Source: Liriodendron chinense
Taxonomy: Eukaryota > Streptophyta > Magnoliopsida > Magnoliales > Magnoliaceae
Reading direction: 5' to 3'
Assembly: GCA_003013855.2 (NCBI GenBank)
Contig: ML058337.1
Coordinates: 2,418,001-2,482,000 of the forward strand
Length of the DNA stretch: 64,000 nt
The notes under the pieces were generated by a model that was given only the letters and a program-made list of their open reading frames with translations, made no database searches and was not told the DNA's origin. Both the position numbers and the translations under genes were made by a program. Below are positions 43,760 through 55,634 of the stretch, one piece after another (position 1 is the first letter of the stretch; each line of letters starts with the position of its first letter).

Positions 43760-45606
43760 ATGTCCCGTTGGGAACGTAACCACTCAAATCGTCTCCAATC
43801 TGAAGGTGGTTTAGTTGGATCATTGTCAGTCCATAGACGAGTCCGAAATTACCAAGAGCATTGTGAAAGTTTGGGGAGTATGGATCAAACACCTTTAAGA
43901 ATCCTCCCCCCTACTCCAACTACAATCGCAAATTAAGAAGAGTAGGAGAGAATGAGGTACATAATGTTCCTCCAATGAGATCACTGCGGGATTACCTACA
44001 ACCAGCCCATGCAATTACACCCTCTTGTGTGGTTCTACCACCAAATAGGGGAAACATTGACATAAAGCTGGGTGTAATTCAACTTATACCAAAGTTCCAT
44101 GGGCTAGACTCTGACCGCCCATATCTGCACTTGAAAGAATTCGAAGAAGTGGTGGCTACCTTGCAATACACCAATGTTTCAGAAGATACCATTAGACCTA
44201 AACTTTTTCCCTTTTCATTGAAAGAAAGAGCCAAAAATTGGCTTCACTCTCTTAGACCACATTCGATTGGGTCATGGAATGAGATGACTCAGGGAATTCT
44301 TCAAAAAGTTCTTCCCGGCTCATAAAACGAACACCCTTCGAAGAGCCATAATGAATTTCTCGGCTAAAGAGGGTGAATCTTTCTTCCAATGTTGGGAGAG
44401 ATTTAAGGACCTCCTACTTGCCTGCCCACATCATGGTTATGAGAGTTGGCGAATTATAAATTTTTTCAATGATGGATTAAGTTCCAATATGCGCCAATTT
44501 GTAGAGATGATGTGCAATGGCGAGTTTATGAGCAAAAATCCAGATGAAGCTTGGAGTTACTTGGACATGTTGGCTGAAAATGCCTAATCTTGGGATACCT
44601 CGGATAAACCCAATAACCCCAAGCCTATTCAAGAGAAAGGAGGGATCTATATCCTTAAGGAGGAAGACGACGTGAATGCAAGGATAGCCAACCTCACAAG
44701 GAAGGTCGAGGCCATGGAACTCAGTAAAAGTGGAGTTCCAAAGTCCAATGAAGCTATTGAAACCATATGTGGGATTTGTCTCACCGATTTACAAGCTACG
44801 CAAGATTGTTCCACAATTCCTGCATTTCAAGAGGTATTACATGAACATGCAAATGCCACATATGGGTATCAACGGCCTTTCAATGGACCGATGGGTAATA
44901 CGTACAATGACAGTTGGAAGAACCACCCAAATTTTAGTTGGAAGAATGCTTCTACGGGCAATCCTACCAACTCTCAAAGAGGGCCACCCATGCAAAATAT
45001 GGCCCCACCTCAGTTCTCAATGGAGGATACCTTGAAGGCATTTATACAAGGGCAAACGCAAATCAATCAAACAAATCAGCAAATGTTCCAAGAGCTTAAA
45101 GTCTCGGTTGATGAGATTAAGGGACGCTTGAATGCTAGGGAAGGGACCTTTCCGGCCCAACCTCAGCCCAATCCAAAGCAAGTACATGAAGTGAGCATTC
45201 CTAATCCTTCCAACCAGCACATGGAGCAAGCCAAATCCATCACCACTCTTAGAAGTGGTAAACAAATTGACAAATCTATTCCGATGAAGGCCGATAAGCC
45301 TAATGATCCGGTAAATTCTGAGGATGAGGATGGATCTAACTTAGCCCCACAAGAAACGGAATACGTTTACAAGCCCGTAGCATCATTCCCTTCGAGATTA
45401 GTTGCCCCAAAATCTCTTCCAAACTCTCATGATATTCTAGAGATTTTCAGACAAGTCAAGATTAACATCCCTTTGCTTGATGCCATCAAACAAATCCCCT
45501 CTTATGCCAAGTTTCTAAAGGACCTATGCACAACAAAACGCAAATATAATGTGCAGCAAAAGGACTTCTTAAATGAGCAAGTGAGTGCCATTCTCACTCA
45601 AAAGAC

Positions 45607-45637
<31 letters not shown>

Positions 45638-45700
45638 AAAAAAAAAAAATCAAAGATCCTTATAGTCCCACCGTCTCATGTATCATTGGAGACTACCGGA
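43760..45700 (+). pseudogene. gag: Athila gag, element B
   Basis: The start ATG 43760 (MSRWERNHS) is shared with C. Capsid motifs FPFSLKERAKNWLHSL and FFQCWERFKDLLLACPHHG are present. The zinc knuckle reads CGICLTDLQATQDC near 44770: the His of C-x2-C-x4-H-x4-C is Gln, so zinc binding is probably lost. Lesions: TAA near 43933, a frameshift near 44320, TAA at 44585-44587, and a homopolymer expansion (45606-45649) just before the protease. A Gln/Asn-rich middle segment (QTQINQTNQQMF) and a LRSGKQID motif follow the knuckle. Confidence 0.87.
45606..45649 (+). repeat. C22-A22 homopolymer pair inside gag of B
   Basis: 22 C followed by 22 A. The same place in C has 7 C and 4 A. It encodes a run of Pro and Lys. 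It may be real slippage or an assembly error. Confidence 0.8.
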
Positions 45701-46450
45701 TTGAGCGTGCCTTGCTAGATTTGGGGGTGAGTGTGAACTTGATCCCATACTCGGTATATGAGCAATTGGGTCTTGGTGAATTAAAACCCACCAAAACCAC
45801 GTTGCAACTCGCTGATAGATCTATCCGTGTACTGAGGGGGATAGTTGAGGATGTTCTAGTCCAAGTTGACAAATTCTACTACCCGGTAGATTTTATCGTC
45901 TTGGACACACAACCGGTTTTGGATGCTAGCACTCAAATACCGGTGATATTAGGGCGCCCATTCCTTGTCACATCAAACGCAATCATCAATTGCCGGAATG
46001 GGGTAATGCAACTATCCTTTGGAAACATGACATTAGAGGTGAATAGTGTTTCACTTGGGCAAAAGACATAGGGATGTCGATGATGATGAGTTCTTCAAGG
46101 TAAACATGCTTGAATCTTTTGAAGAAGAAGAACTCCTCCAACTTGAACCACTAGAAAGCTTGGAGACGTGCTTGGCACATTTCATGGATTCCGAAGACCC
46201 CATCATTAGTGGAATTGTGCAAGCATTGAATATAGAAAGACTGGTAGTTGGAACTAGCCGGTGGAGGCCCCATTTTGAAAAGTTGCCACCAACCACGTCA
46301 AGGCCTCTACCATCTAACATCAAACCACCGAAGCTTGACCTTAAACCATTGCCATCCGAGCTCAAATATGTATATTTAGGGTCAAGAGGAAACTTTCCTA
46401 GTTGTCATTGCCTCTCACATAGAGAAAGACCAAGAGCTCAAGTTGATTGA
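45700..46450 (+). pseudogene. Athila protease and acidic spacer, element B
   Basis: LLDLGVSVNLIPYSVYEQLGL near 45713-45775 (Ala of DLGA is Val) and PVILGRPFLVTSN near 45940-45975. A frameshift near 46050 leads to a short acidic spacer (DDDEFFKVNMLESFEEEE) that lines up with the longer acidic region of C, then a Pro-rich linker to RT. Confidence 0.82.
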
Positions 46451-49236
46451 GTTACTCAAAGAACATAGGGAAGCCATAGGTTGGACAATAGCGGATCTCA
46501 AAGGGATAGATTCTTCGGTTTGCACTCACCGTATACACCTTAAAGAAAATGCAAAAACGACTAGACAACCTCAAAGATGGCTAAATCCAAACATGATGGA
46601 GGTTATCAAAGCCGAGGTGTTAAAGCTATTAGATGTGGGTATCATCTACCCCATCTCAGATAGCCAATGGGTGAGTCCTACCCAAGTTATCCCCAAGAAA
46701 TCCGGTATTACCATCATAGAAAACGCCAACAATGAGCTTATATCGACTAGGGTGACCACCGGTTAGCGTATGTGCATTGATTATCGGAAGCTCAACATGG
46801 TTACTAGGAAAGACTACTTCCCTCTCCCATTTATGGATCAAATTTTGGAGAGGTTAGCAGGCCATTCCTATTATTGCTTCCTAGATGGCTATTCCGGATG
46901 CAACCAAATTGAGATAGCTCCAGAGGACCAAGAGAAAACCACATTTACATGCCCGTTTGGTACCTTCGCTTACCGAAGAATGCCATTCGGGCTATGTAAT
47001 GCACCCGCCACATTCCAACGATGCATGTTGAGTATTTTCTCGGACATGGTGGGTGAGTTTCTTGAGGTATTCATGGACGACTTTTCTATTTTTGGTTGTA
47101 CGTTTGATGAGTGCCTTAAGTACTTGAAGTTGGTCTTGATGAGGTGTGAGGAGAAGAACCTCGTTTTAAACTGGGAAAAGTGTCATTTCATGGTACATAG
47201 AGGAATAGTCCTTGGACATATCATCTCATCCAATGGAATAGAGGTAGACCGGGCAAAAATTGACATAATTTCCAATCTACCACCACCCAAAAGCATACGC
47301 GATGTGCGGTCCTTCCTTGGACACGCCGGTTTCTATAGAAGATTCATAAAAGATTTTAGTTATATCTCAAGGCCTTTATGTAACCTTCTACAAAAGGAGA
47401 ACCAATTTGAGTGGAGTGCCAAATGTCAATTAGCTTTTTCAAAGCTAAAAGACATGTTGACAACCGCTCCTATCATGCAACCACTAGATTGGTCCATTCC
47501 TTTTGAGTTGATGTGCGATGCGAGCGATTATGCTATTGGGGCGGTGTTAGGCCAAAAGAAGGATAAGAAGCCTCATGTTATCTACTACGCAAGTAGGACC
47601 TTGAATCCCGCCCAAGTTAATTATTCGACTACGGAGAAAGGGCTCCTAGCTGTCATTTTTGCCTTGGACAAATTCAGGCCTTACTTAATAGGATCCAAGG
47701 TTATTGTTTACACGGATCATGCGGCGCTGAAACACCTTCTTTCTAAGAAGGATGCTAAGCCCCGTTTGCTTAGATGGATCCTGCTCCTTCAAGAATTCGA
47801 CTTGGAGATCAAAGACAAGAAGGGGGTAGAAAATGTGGTGGCGGATCATCTATCCCGCCTGGTCCTACCTAATTCCATTGACGAGTCACCTATTGAGGAC
47901 TCATTCCCTGATGAGCAACTCTTTGTTGCTATGCATCCACCATGGTACGCTGATATAGCCAATTATCTTTCCACAGGTGTGATGCCGATTCATTGGACTG
48001 TACAAGACAAACGTAAATTTCTAAGGGAAGTGCGCAGATTTTCCTGGGATGAACCTTTATTGTTTAAATATTGCCCAGACCAAATTAAAAGGAGATGTCT
48101 CCCTGATGATGAACATAATTCTGTCATCTCCTTTTGTCACGATCAAGCATGTGGGGGTCATTTTTCCGCCAAGAAAACTACTGTAAAAATTCTGCAGTGT
48201 GGTTTTTATTGGCCCACGCTATTCAAGGACACCCACGAGTTTTGCAAAGCATGCGAGCGCTGCCAAAAGTTAGGAGGACTATCCCGTCGAAATATGATGC
48301 CTCTCACCCCAATTCAATATCTTAAAATCTTTGACTGTTGGGGCATCGATTTCATAGGACCATTCCCCTCATCATTTGGACATGTATATATATTGCTTGC
48401 CGTAGACTATGTGTCTCAATGGATAGAGGCTATCCCATGTAGAACCAACAATCATCGTACGGTTCTCAAGTTCCTTAAAGAAAACATACTCTCTAGATTT
48501 GGGACGCCTCGAGCCATCATTAGTGATGGTGGTGCTCACTTTTGCAACAAACCTTTTGAAGCTTTAATGAAGAAATACGGTATTAAGCATAAAGTGAGTA
48601 CCCCATACCACCCACAGACAAGTGGGCAAGCTGAAATCTCCAATAAGGAAATCAAACAGATTTTGGAAAAGACGGTGAGACCGGATCGCAAGGATTGGTC
48701 CCTAAGATTAGATGATGCACTTTGGGCTCACCGTACCGCCTACAAGACACCCATTGGAATGTCCCCTTATAGACTTGTCTATGGGAAAGCTTGCCACTTG
48801 CCTGTGGAGATAGAACACAAAGCCTATTGGGCAATTCGGGCTTTAAATTTTGACATTGACAAGGATAGCTCGCTTAGCAAACTTCAATTAAATGAGCTTG
48901 ATGAAATCCGGAACGATGCATATGAGAACTCGAGAATTTATAAGAGTAAGATGAAGGCCTTTCATGACAAGCACATCTTCAGAAAATCTTTCCAGGAAGG
49001 ACAGAAAGTGCTCTTGTATAATTCCGACTTCATCTTTTTTCAGAAAAATTACGATCTCGATAAACTGGCCCATATATTGTCAAAGAAGTTTTTCCTCATG
49101 GGGCTGTGGAGATTGAGAATGCAGCGAATGGTAACTGTTTTAAAGTTAATGGACAACGCCTTAAACCATTTGTTGAGAAATTTGATTCAGAGGACATGTC
49201 CATCACTCTGAATGATCCTGTGTATCAGGATGATTG
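46443..49236 (+). pseudogene. pol: Athila RT, RNase H and integrase, element B, nearly intact
   Basis: RT starts in frame 46443-46766 (WTIADLKGI, VIPKKSGITII). TAG at 46764-46766 replaces TGG, and an 813-residue frame follows. RT: MPFGLCNAPATFQRC and catalytic FMDD (about 47070-47081). RNase H: CDASDYAIGA, TTEKGLL, YTDHAALKHLL. Integrase: HDQACGGHF and CKACERC zinc residues, WGIDFIGPF, SDGGAHF, GQAEISNKE for D, D and E. A frameshift near 49055 diverts the last ~60 codons. The original ending DPVYQDD is in another frame with a TGA at 49234-49236. Only one stop and one shift separate it from a full frame. Confidence 0.92.
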
Positions 49237-50371
49237 ATCTCTTAGTCTGATAGAGGTATAGCATAGGTAGGTTTAGTTTTATTTACTTTTACTGTTTTAA
49301 GTAGCCGTAGTCGTTGGGATGTAGATTTCCATGATCGCTCTCTCAGGTACTATTATTCTCACTCTCTCATATTTTACCTTTGTTCTCATGTTCATGCTCA
49401 TTGCATATCTTTTTACATTGAGGACAATGCAAGATTTGGTTGGGGGGTGAGATGAGATCCTTCATCTAGCATAATGCAACATTTCAAGCCTCATATACGC
49501 AAATTTTTTTGAATTTTCTAAAATTTCAAAACTCTTTTAGAAAACCTTATTTCCATGCATTCGAGATGATATGAGTATAAGAAGAGGAGATACGAAGTGT
49601 GTGAGGTTGTAAGTCTTGAATTTCTCCCAACATAATGGTTTTATATGTTAGTTCCCCTATCGTTGTGATCGATAGAAAATTTGAACACTTTTTACACCTA
49701 GTTCACATTACACGATTTTCATAGGTTGAAAGGATTAAGTAATCTGTGGATTAGCTAGACTTTGATTTAAAAGGTGTTGAGAAACCAAGCCGGGGTATTT
49801 TGTCCATCCTTGTCCATGGGAAAATAACGAAAGATATGGAATTTTAAAAAATCCTATCTAAATTAAAAGAAAAAAGAAAAGAAAGGATGAAATCGGGAAT
49901 GAAGGAAAAATGGTGGAAAATTCAGAAAAGAGCTACCTATTACCAACCGGGGGATGGTCGAACCGTAACCAAAGCCGGAAATGGGACGTAGTGTGAAAGC
50001 CGTCGGAGGGACAGTAAGGCAAATTCCTGTCATAGGCTTGTCGTTGCTTTATGCACCTTAAAATCCTTGGTTTACTTAATCTATGAAGAAGATAATCCCA
50101 GAAACTCATGAGATGAACTTTCACTATGCACACTAGGTTGAATCTGTTTGAGTTCTTCTATTTATCAATCAATCAGTGGGAATTTCATGTAGACACTTAT
50201 TATGTTTTGAGAGTTTAAGGTTTCAGCTTCTAGCAGCTAATTTCTCCAAATTTTATACTTGTATCTCTTGGGATGGATAGAAACATGGTTTCTGATGGAG
50301 GTTTAGTATGGAGGTTTGAAATTATTTCACGCATGTTTTGCTCGGGACTAGCAAAAAGCTGGTTGGGGGTG
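49237..50371 (+). other. 3' untranslated region of element B
   Basis: No supportable ORF. The internal G-rich tract GGTTGGGGGGTG is at 49438-49449 and the polypurine tract GGTTGGGGGTG at 50361-50371, directly before the LTR. The distance from the internal tract to the LTR is 922 bp. Confidence 0.75.
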
Positions 50372-51774
50372 TGTTGAACTTCCAATTTATATATTGCATT
50401 GCCCATTACGTCACATTATAGGCATGATTTTCATGCTAAAAAGGCCTATCTAATGCATGTTTTGTGATTTCAGGGATGAGAGCGGACTTCACCAAATTGG
50501 AGATTAAAAAGAGCCATTTAAAGCCATTGGATGAAGAAGGAAGAAGGACCAAAGAAAGTAGAAAGAGAGGAGAAGAAAGGAAGAAAGAAGCAAAAGGAGA
50601 AAGCAGAAACAGAGGCCAAGACTGGTCGTGTGACCAATCGTCCATCGCCAGGATCGGTCGTCCGACCGGTCCGATTGTTTGCAGAAGAAGAGTTTTTCAC
50701 AGAGGCCACTGGACCATTCACGACCGGTCGTGCAACCGGTCGTCCGATGCCCAGACTGGTCGTGCAACTGGTCCTTCAATTAAATTTTAAAGACGAAATT
50801 TTGGCAAAACTCGTTGTACTATTTTTGGACGTTTTGCGACCGGTCGTCAGGGAGCTCAGACCGGTCGTGCGACTGGTTGTTTGCGTAATAAAGCTTCTCC
50901 GTGAAGCTCCGAGATTTTCTACGCAGTGCGTAACCTTACGCAAGACGCAAGGGGCTTCTACACTATAAAAGGACACCTAGGGGCTCTTCCTAGGTCATCA
51001 TAGAAGCCAAGGAAGGTCGTGGGAGTGGACGGAAGTCGTCGTGGAGTGTCAGCAACCCTCCAATTTTCAGCTTTTCTAGTTTTATGCTTTTTATTATGAG
51101 TTCTAGTTGTAATATGACAATGCTTGGCTAGGATCTCTCAGCTAAGGCTGAGAAGTGAAGCTTGTAGCCAATTTCCATGTTTGATTCAGTTTAATTCAAG
51201 TAATTTCAATTCAAGTTTGGGTTTTTATTCTTTTAGTCCCTTAAGTTGATAGTTTGAGATGTCTTATGAGAGTTCATGTGCTCCGGACATGAATTCCTTG
51301 CAATTCTCTGAGATTATCATATGGTGTTTTGTTTAGATTCGAATTATAGTAATCCTTGAGCAAGCCATAGTCTATAGGCATGGTTGTTACTCCGAAGGCT
51401 ATGATTTTGAAATCTACATGTGTTGAATGGGACTAGAACTTGGAAGTTCAACTTGAATGGAATTGAATGTGTTTGAATGCTTTATTTTCCAACTAGATGA
51501 GAGATAGGACTTCAAATCTAGTTGTGTATCTTGCTTGGATTGATTGGATTGGCATGGGATTGCTACAAGTGGATCCCTGAATGCCTTAGTACCTTAAATT
51601 ACTGGTTTTCATTAAGTTACTGTTTTAGTTTAATTGCTTAATTGAATACTCATATCTATTGCAAATTGAGTTGCTGGAGTAGTTTGAAAGTTGTTTCTAA
51701 TTCCCTGTGGATCGACCTCGGTCTTACCGAGTTTTATTACTACATCGCAGCCTTACACTTAAGGCGAGCGAACA
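50372..51774 (+). repeat. 3' LTR of element B
   Basis: TGTTGAACTTCC to GCGAACA, 1403 bp, full length. It holds an ACCGGT cluster at 50620-50880 in a degraded state (GACTGGTC, GATCGGTC and others), a hairpin and a TATA box. Confidence 0.93.
50928..50970 (+). promoter_or_regulatory. LTR promoter of B (3' copy): hairpin plus TATA box
   Basis: GCGTAACCTTACGC at 50928-50941 and TATAAAA at 50964-50970; the spacing is shorter than in the 5' copy because of a small deletion between them. Confidence 0.7.
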
Positions 51775-52480
51775 CTGACCTCACGACCAAGTCATCTACA
51801 TAGCATTCAACATCTTTGTGCATCATATCTTAAATATAACGTGTATTGCGCGCTGATACGTTGCCCCTACGTTCTTCAATCCAAATGGCATTACGCGGTA
51901 ACAGTAGATGCCAGCGAAAGGCTGTAGCTTCTTCATCTTCTGGAGCCATGGAAATTTAATTGTATCCCGAATACCCATCCATGAAGGACATTACCGCATA
52001 TCCTGCTGTGCTATCAATCAACAGCTCTGGAATTGAAAGAGAAAAATCGTCTTTAGGGCAGGCTTCATTTAGATTTCGGAAGTCAACACAAACCCGGATC
52101 TGTCCGCTCTTCTTCTTGACTGGCACGATGTTTGAAATCCATGGGGGTATTTCACCTCTTGAACGAACCCGGCCTAAATCATCTTCTTGATTTTTTCCTC
52201 AATCTTGGGTACAATGTCAAGGTGGAATCGTCGTTGAGGTTGCTTCACTGGCTTCTTTTCCTTCATGATACTCAGCTTGTGCATGGCAATTGTTGGACTG
52301 AGCCCTGACATTTCTGAATATGTCTAGGCAAAAACGTCCTTATTCTCCCTCAGCAGCTGTATGTACTTCTCTCTCTCATTTTTCGGGACGTTTCTGCTCA
52401 AATATGTGTTCCTGGGTTCTTCGAGGGTGCCCAAATTCACCTCTTCGAGTTCATCAATCGTTGGTTGTCCACCATCTTCT
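51775..52480 (-). pseudogene. pol: Reverse transcriptase remnant, element E
   Basis: No long frame, but aligned to D by sequence. Catalytic YVDD is at 51791-51802, 16 bases from the B junction. FMDGYSGYNQ-type residues lie near 51950-51990 and the N-terminal IFAWTYSEM-type block near 52300. The Arg codon that is TGA in D is CGA here (near 52232). The RT thumb is missing between 51775 and 42474. Confidence 0.82.
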
Positions 52481-54123
52481 AGTTGCACGGGTGCGGTACT
52501 TGGCTAGATAATGTCGATAGGATCTTGCAACTGGATTTCTTCTACCGGGCCAATGGTCACCATGTTCACGCTTGCCTTCGCTCCTAGACCTTCCCCGTTT
52601 CTGTATACTCGCTTATATTCTTCAAATGGAGCTAGCAATCTTTTCTTTGTGTCTGAACCTCAGCCGAAGAATCCCATATTCCTCATGATCTTCCGGCTGG
52701 CTCTGTTATATCTCTTTTCTTCTATCGGTCGAGGTTGAGCAGATTCTCTTCCCTCTTTTATCTCCTCTGATGGTATTGGCTGACTTGGCCCCGAGTGAAA
52801 CTTCATATCTTTCTGGGTGATATCTCTTGACGGCACGATGAATTGGTTTGGAGCTTTCAGGAATGGCTTGGTTCTTCCTATCTTGGGTACCAGGCATATT
52901 GAAGCTGGACTTGAGCACACTCATGTGTTGATCCGAGATTAGTTTTAACACAAACTACCCTGGCTAACGTAGATGTTGCGGTACCACATAGAACTTCTTC
53001 GTGATCGGCTGAGGTTGGTTTTCCAACTGATATTGGGATCTCCCCTGAGTGATGGGCTGAGGTTTGTTCTTCTACACGAACTTCTCAACTTGAGGTTTTG
53101 CCCCTTGCCCTTTCCTCATTACATCGGGCTTTTTACTGGTTTTACCGCTATCGGACAGATTGTAATATTTTGCATCAGTCAAAAATGACTCAGCTATTGT
53201 GTATGGCTTCGAATCTGCCGCTACCCTATATTGGACCCCATCTCTGTTGTATTTAAAGCACTGGTGATACGTCGAAGGGATTATGCGATTCTGATGGAGC
53301 TAGGGTCTTCCTAAGAGGAGATTGTATGTTGTCACTAGCATCGATCACCTGATATGTTACTTTCGTCGTCAGTTCTTCGATCTCTAACATCAACGTAATT
53401 GATCCGAGTGTACGTTGACTGTCTGATTGAACCCTTGAATCATCATGAGACTCAGGTGTAGTGCCGATTGCCTATAACCCAACTTCTGTAATGTCTTCAA
53501 TGGCATAATATTTATGGCAGACCCATCATCTAACATGCACCTTTTAACCTCCGTGTCCCTGATTGTTCCTATGACCATCAACGGACGATTGTGGTCTATT
53601 AATTCGATCGTGCGGTCTTCTTCTAAGAAAGTGATTGTTGAAGGATGGTTGACATGCATGACTTGTGACACCGGCATATACCCCTCCTAAAATTTGTCTG
53701 TATTATTCATTTCTTCTTCTATCTCTATCATCATGATCTCTCTGACCTCACTTTCAAGTAAGGCATTGATTAACATTTCTATGTACACTTTCGAGAGACA
53801 TAAAGCATCGTATATACTTAGACGGGCGGGGACCTTCGTAGATGTGACACCACATCATACGCCACGGCTCTTAGGCTTGGCTGACTAGTCATGGGCTCGA
53901 CAACCTTTTCTTTCAGTTTTTATATGCGGGGTCTCTCTTGCGGCCTGTCAGGGATACCGTCTTCTTGCATCGGGTTGTCTGGTCTTGGAGGGGTACGGTC
54001 ATGCATTTTTTTTCCTGATCGTAAGATGACTGCGTCAACTTCTCCCTCAGTTGCTTGCGGGGTTTCCTTGGACGGTGCTTGTTCGACACATGACACCATT
54101 CCGTAATGTGCCGTGTTCGTCAC
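52481..54123 (-). pseudogene. Protease and linker, element E, broken
   Basis: Protease active-site region CMLDDGSAINIM in frame 53677-53390, followed by a frameshift in place of the LLGKPWLH strand. The linker has NQHMSVLKSSFNMP (52900-52945) and NIMRNMGFFG. N-terminal part: EVDAVILRSGKKM near 54020. At least six frame changes are needed. Confidence 0.78.
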
Positions 54124-55634
54124 GGGTCGTATCTTCCCCCTGTAATGTCTCTCTCCTTCCTCTTCCCCTGTTCTTTCTTCGGTTAACGAGCCTTCGTCTG
54201 TTCTCGAGTCTTTTCTTGCTACTGACTAGGGTCCATGGTTCCTTTGGCTCAGGGAATGAAGTTGGTCGGTTGGTGTCATTTTCTATTGGGATCACTGAAG
54301 TTGTCCCGACTGTCTCCCTTGCTGTCTCAGGTACCTTCATGCTGATGACCCCTTGATTGATTAACCCCTATATCCTTCCTTTCAGGGAGAAGCAATCTTC
54401 TATCTTGTGGCTGACAATTGATGGTATTTGCAGTATTTGGGATCTTTCATTCGTCCAACTTCATGGGGACGTACAGGTTCTGGTAGACCCATTAAGCCTT
54501 CCTTGATCAATTGTTCCATGATCAGAACTAGATCGGCCATATCGAATGTGTATGGGCCATTCGTCCTTTCTCTTTCAGCCATTGATACGTGTTTGGGTGC
54601 ATAAGGCCTTTTACCCTTGTCCTGTATGACTGTTGTTTTCATCTCCGGCCTATGATCGGCAGCAAGACGTTTTCGGTCTTTCTGGTCTCTGCTATTGTCG
54701 ACTTGGTGGGTCTCTACTACTCTTCCCATCTCTCTCTTCTATCTCTCGGGTCTGAAGTTTACCCGGGATGCTGCTTCCTCCACCAGACGCGCTTTCGTCG
54801 CCAGCTCGTGAAAGGAGTTGAAGGTATTAGCCGACAGTCCGTAGGAGATCATCGTCTAGAGCCCTTAGACACATCTTCATCTACTCGCCTTCACTGGGTA
54901 ATTCACGACATTGAGCCGTTGTGGTTCCCCATCGGTCGATGAACTTCTCAACTAGTTCACCGTTTCTCTGTCTTACCAATGTTAGATCTGTTAACGAGAT
55001 CTCCTTCTTTGTTGCGAAGAACTTTGAGATGAAGGTGTCCTGCATTTGCTCCCATGTCCTTATAGAGTTGGCTGGTAATGACATATACCATTGAAAGGCT
55101 TTCCCTGTCAGGGTAGATCCGAATAGCCGCATGCAATACTGCGGGACTACAGACCAATTTCCTAACGTAGTCAAGAAGTGGGTGATGTGCTCTTCCGGTG
55201 ATCCTCTGCCGTCAAACTTTTTGAAGTCTGGGCAGCTAAAATTGGCTGGGAACGGTACCTCTTCTACCTTTGATGGGTACGGGACCCGATATTTATAGCT
55301 GCCTCTCCTCTCTTTCTCTTTTTCTTGCTGCATCATGTGGGCTATCGTCTGGGATAACTCTTCTCGTAACACATGTGATGTAGAAAGTGGTGCATGGTCT
55401 ATTGGTGCGACCCTGAGTTGGGCGGGCGGTTCAGGCTCAGCCGGACCTTCTGCTGCTCCTTGGGATTCCTCTGCCGGCTGACGGGTGGGCAGCATGATAC
55501 TTCTGGTGGCATTTTGCGCTATCAGAGTGGTCAAGGCTTCTTGAATAGCCCTCATCCAATCGTTTGTCTCGCGATTAGCCTTGACCAATCTGTCATTCTG
55601 ATCTTGGAATGGGGGTAATTCTTTTGCTTCATAC
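54124..55634 (-). pseudogene. gag: Tat gag main part, element E
   Basis: A 235-residue frame (55588-54881) carries the capsid-like gag domain: FKKFDGRGSPEEHITHFL, AFQWYMSLP, WEQMQDTFISKFFATK, LVRQRNGELVEKFIDRW. It stops at SEGE near 54881, a frameshift. The downstream frame 54729-54400 holds RTNGPYTFDMADL and the start of the zinc motif. The N-terminal part is displaced beyond solo LTR G. This copy shows what the D gag looked like. Confidence 0.85.

Larger units (their letters stand above)
42505..51774 (+). mobile_element. Element B: Athila-lineage element with truncated 5' LTR
   Basis: Order: 5' LTR lacking its first ~430 bp, primer site, gag, protease, RT, RNase H, integrase, 3' untranslated region, full 3' LTR. 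It splits the RT of element E. It is the most complete Athila here, but it has a stop in RT (46764-46766), frameshifts in gag and near the end of pol, and a damaged gag zinc knuckle. Confidence 0.92.
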
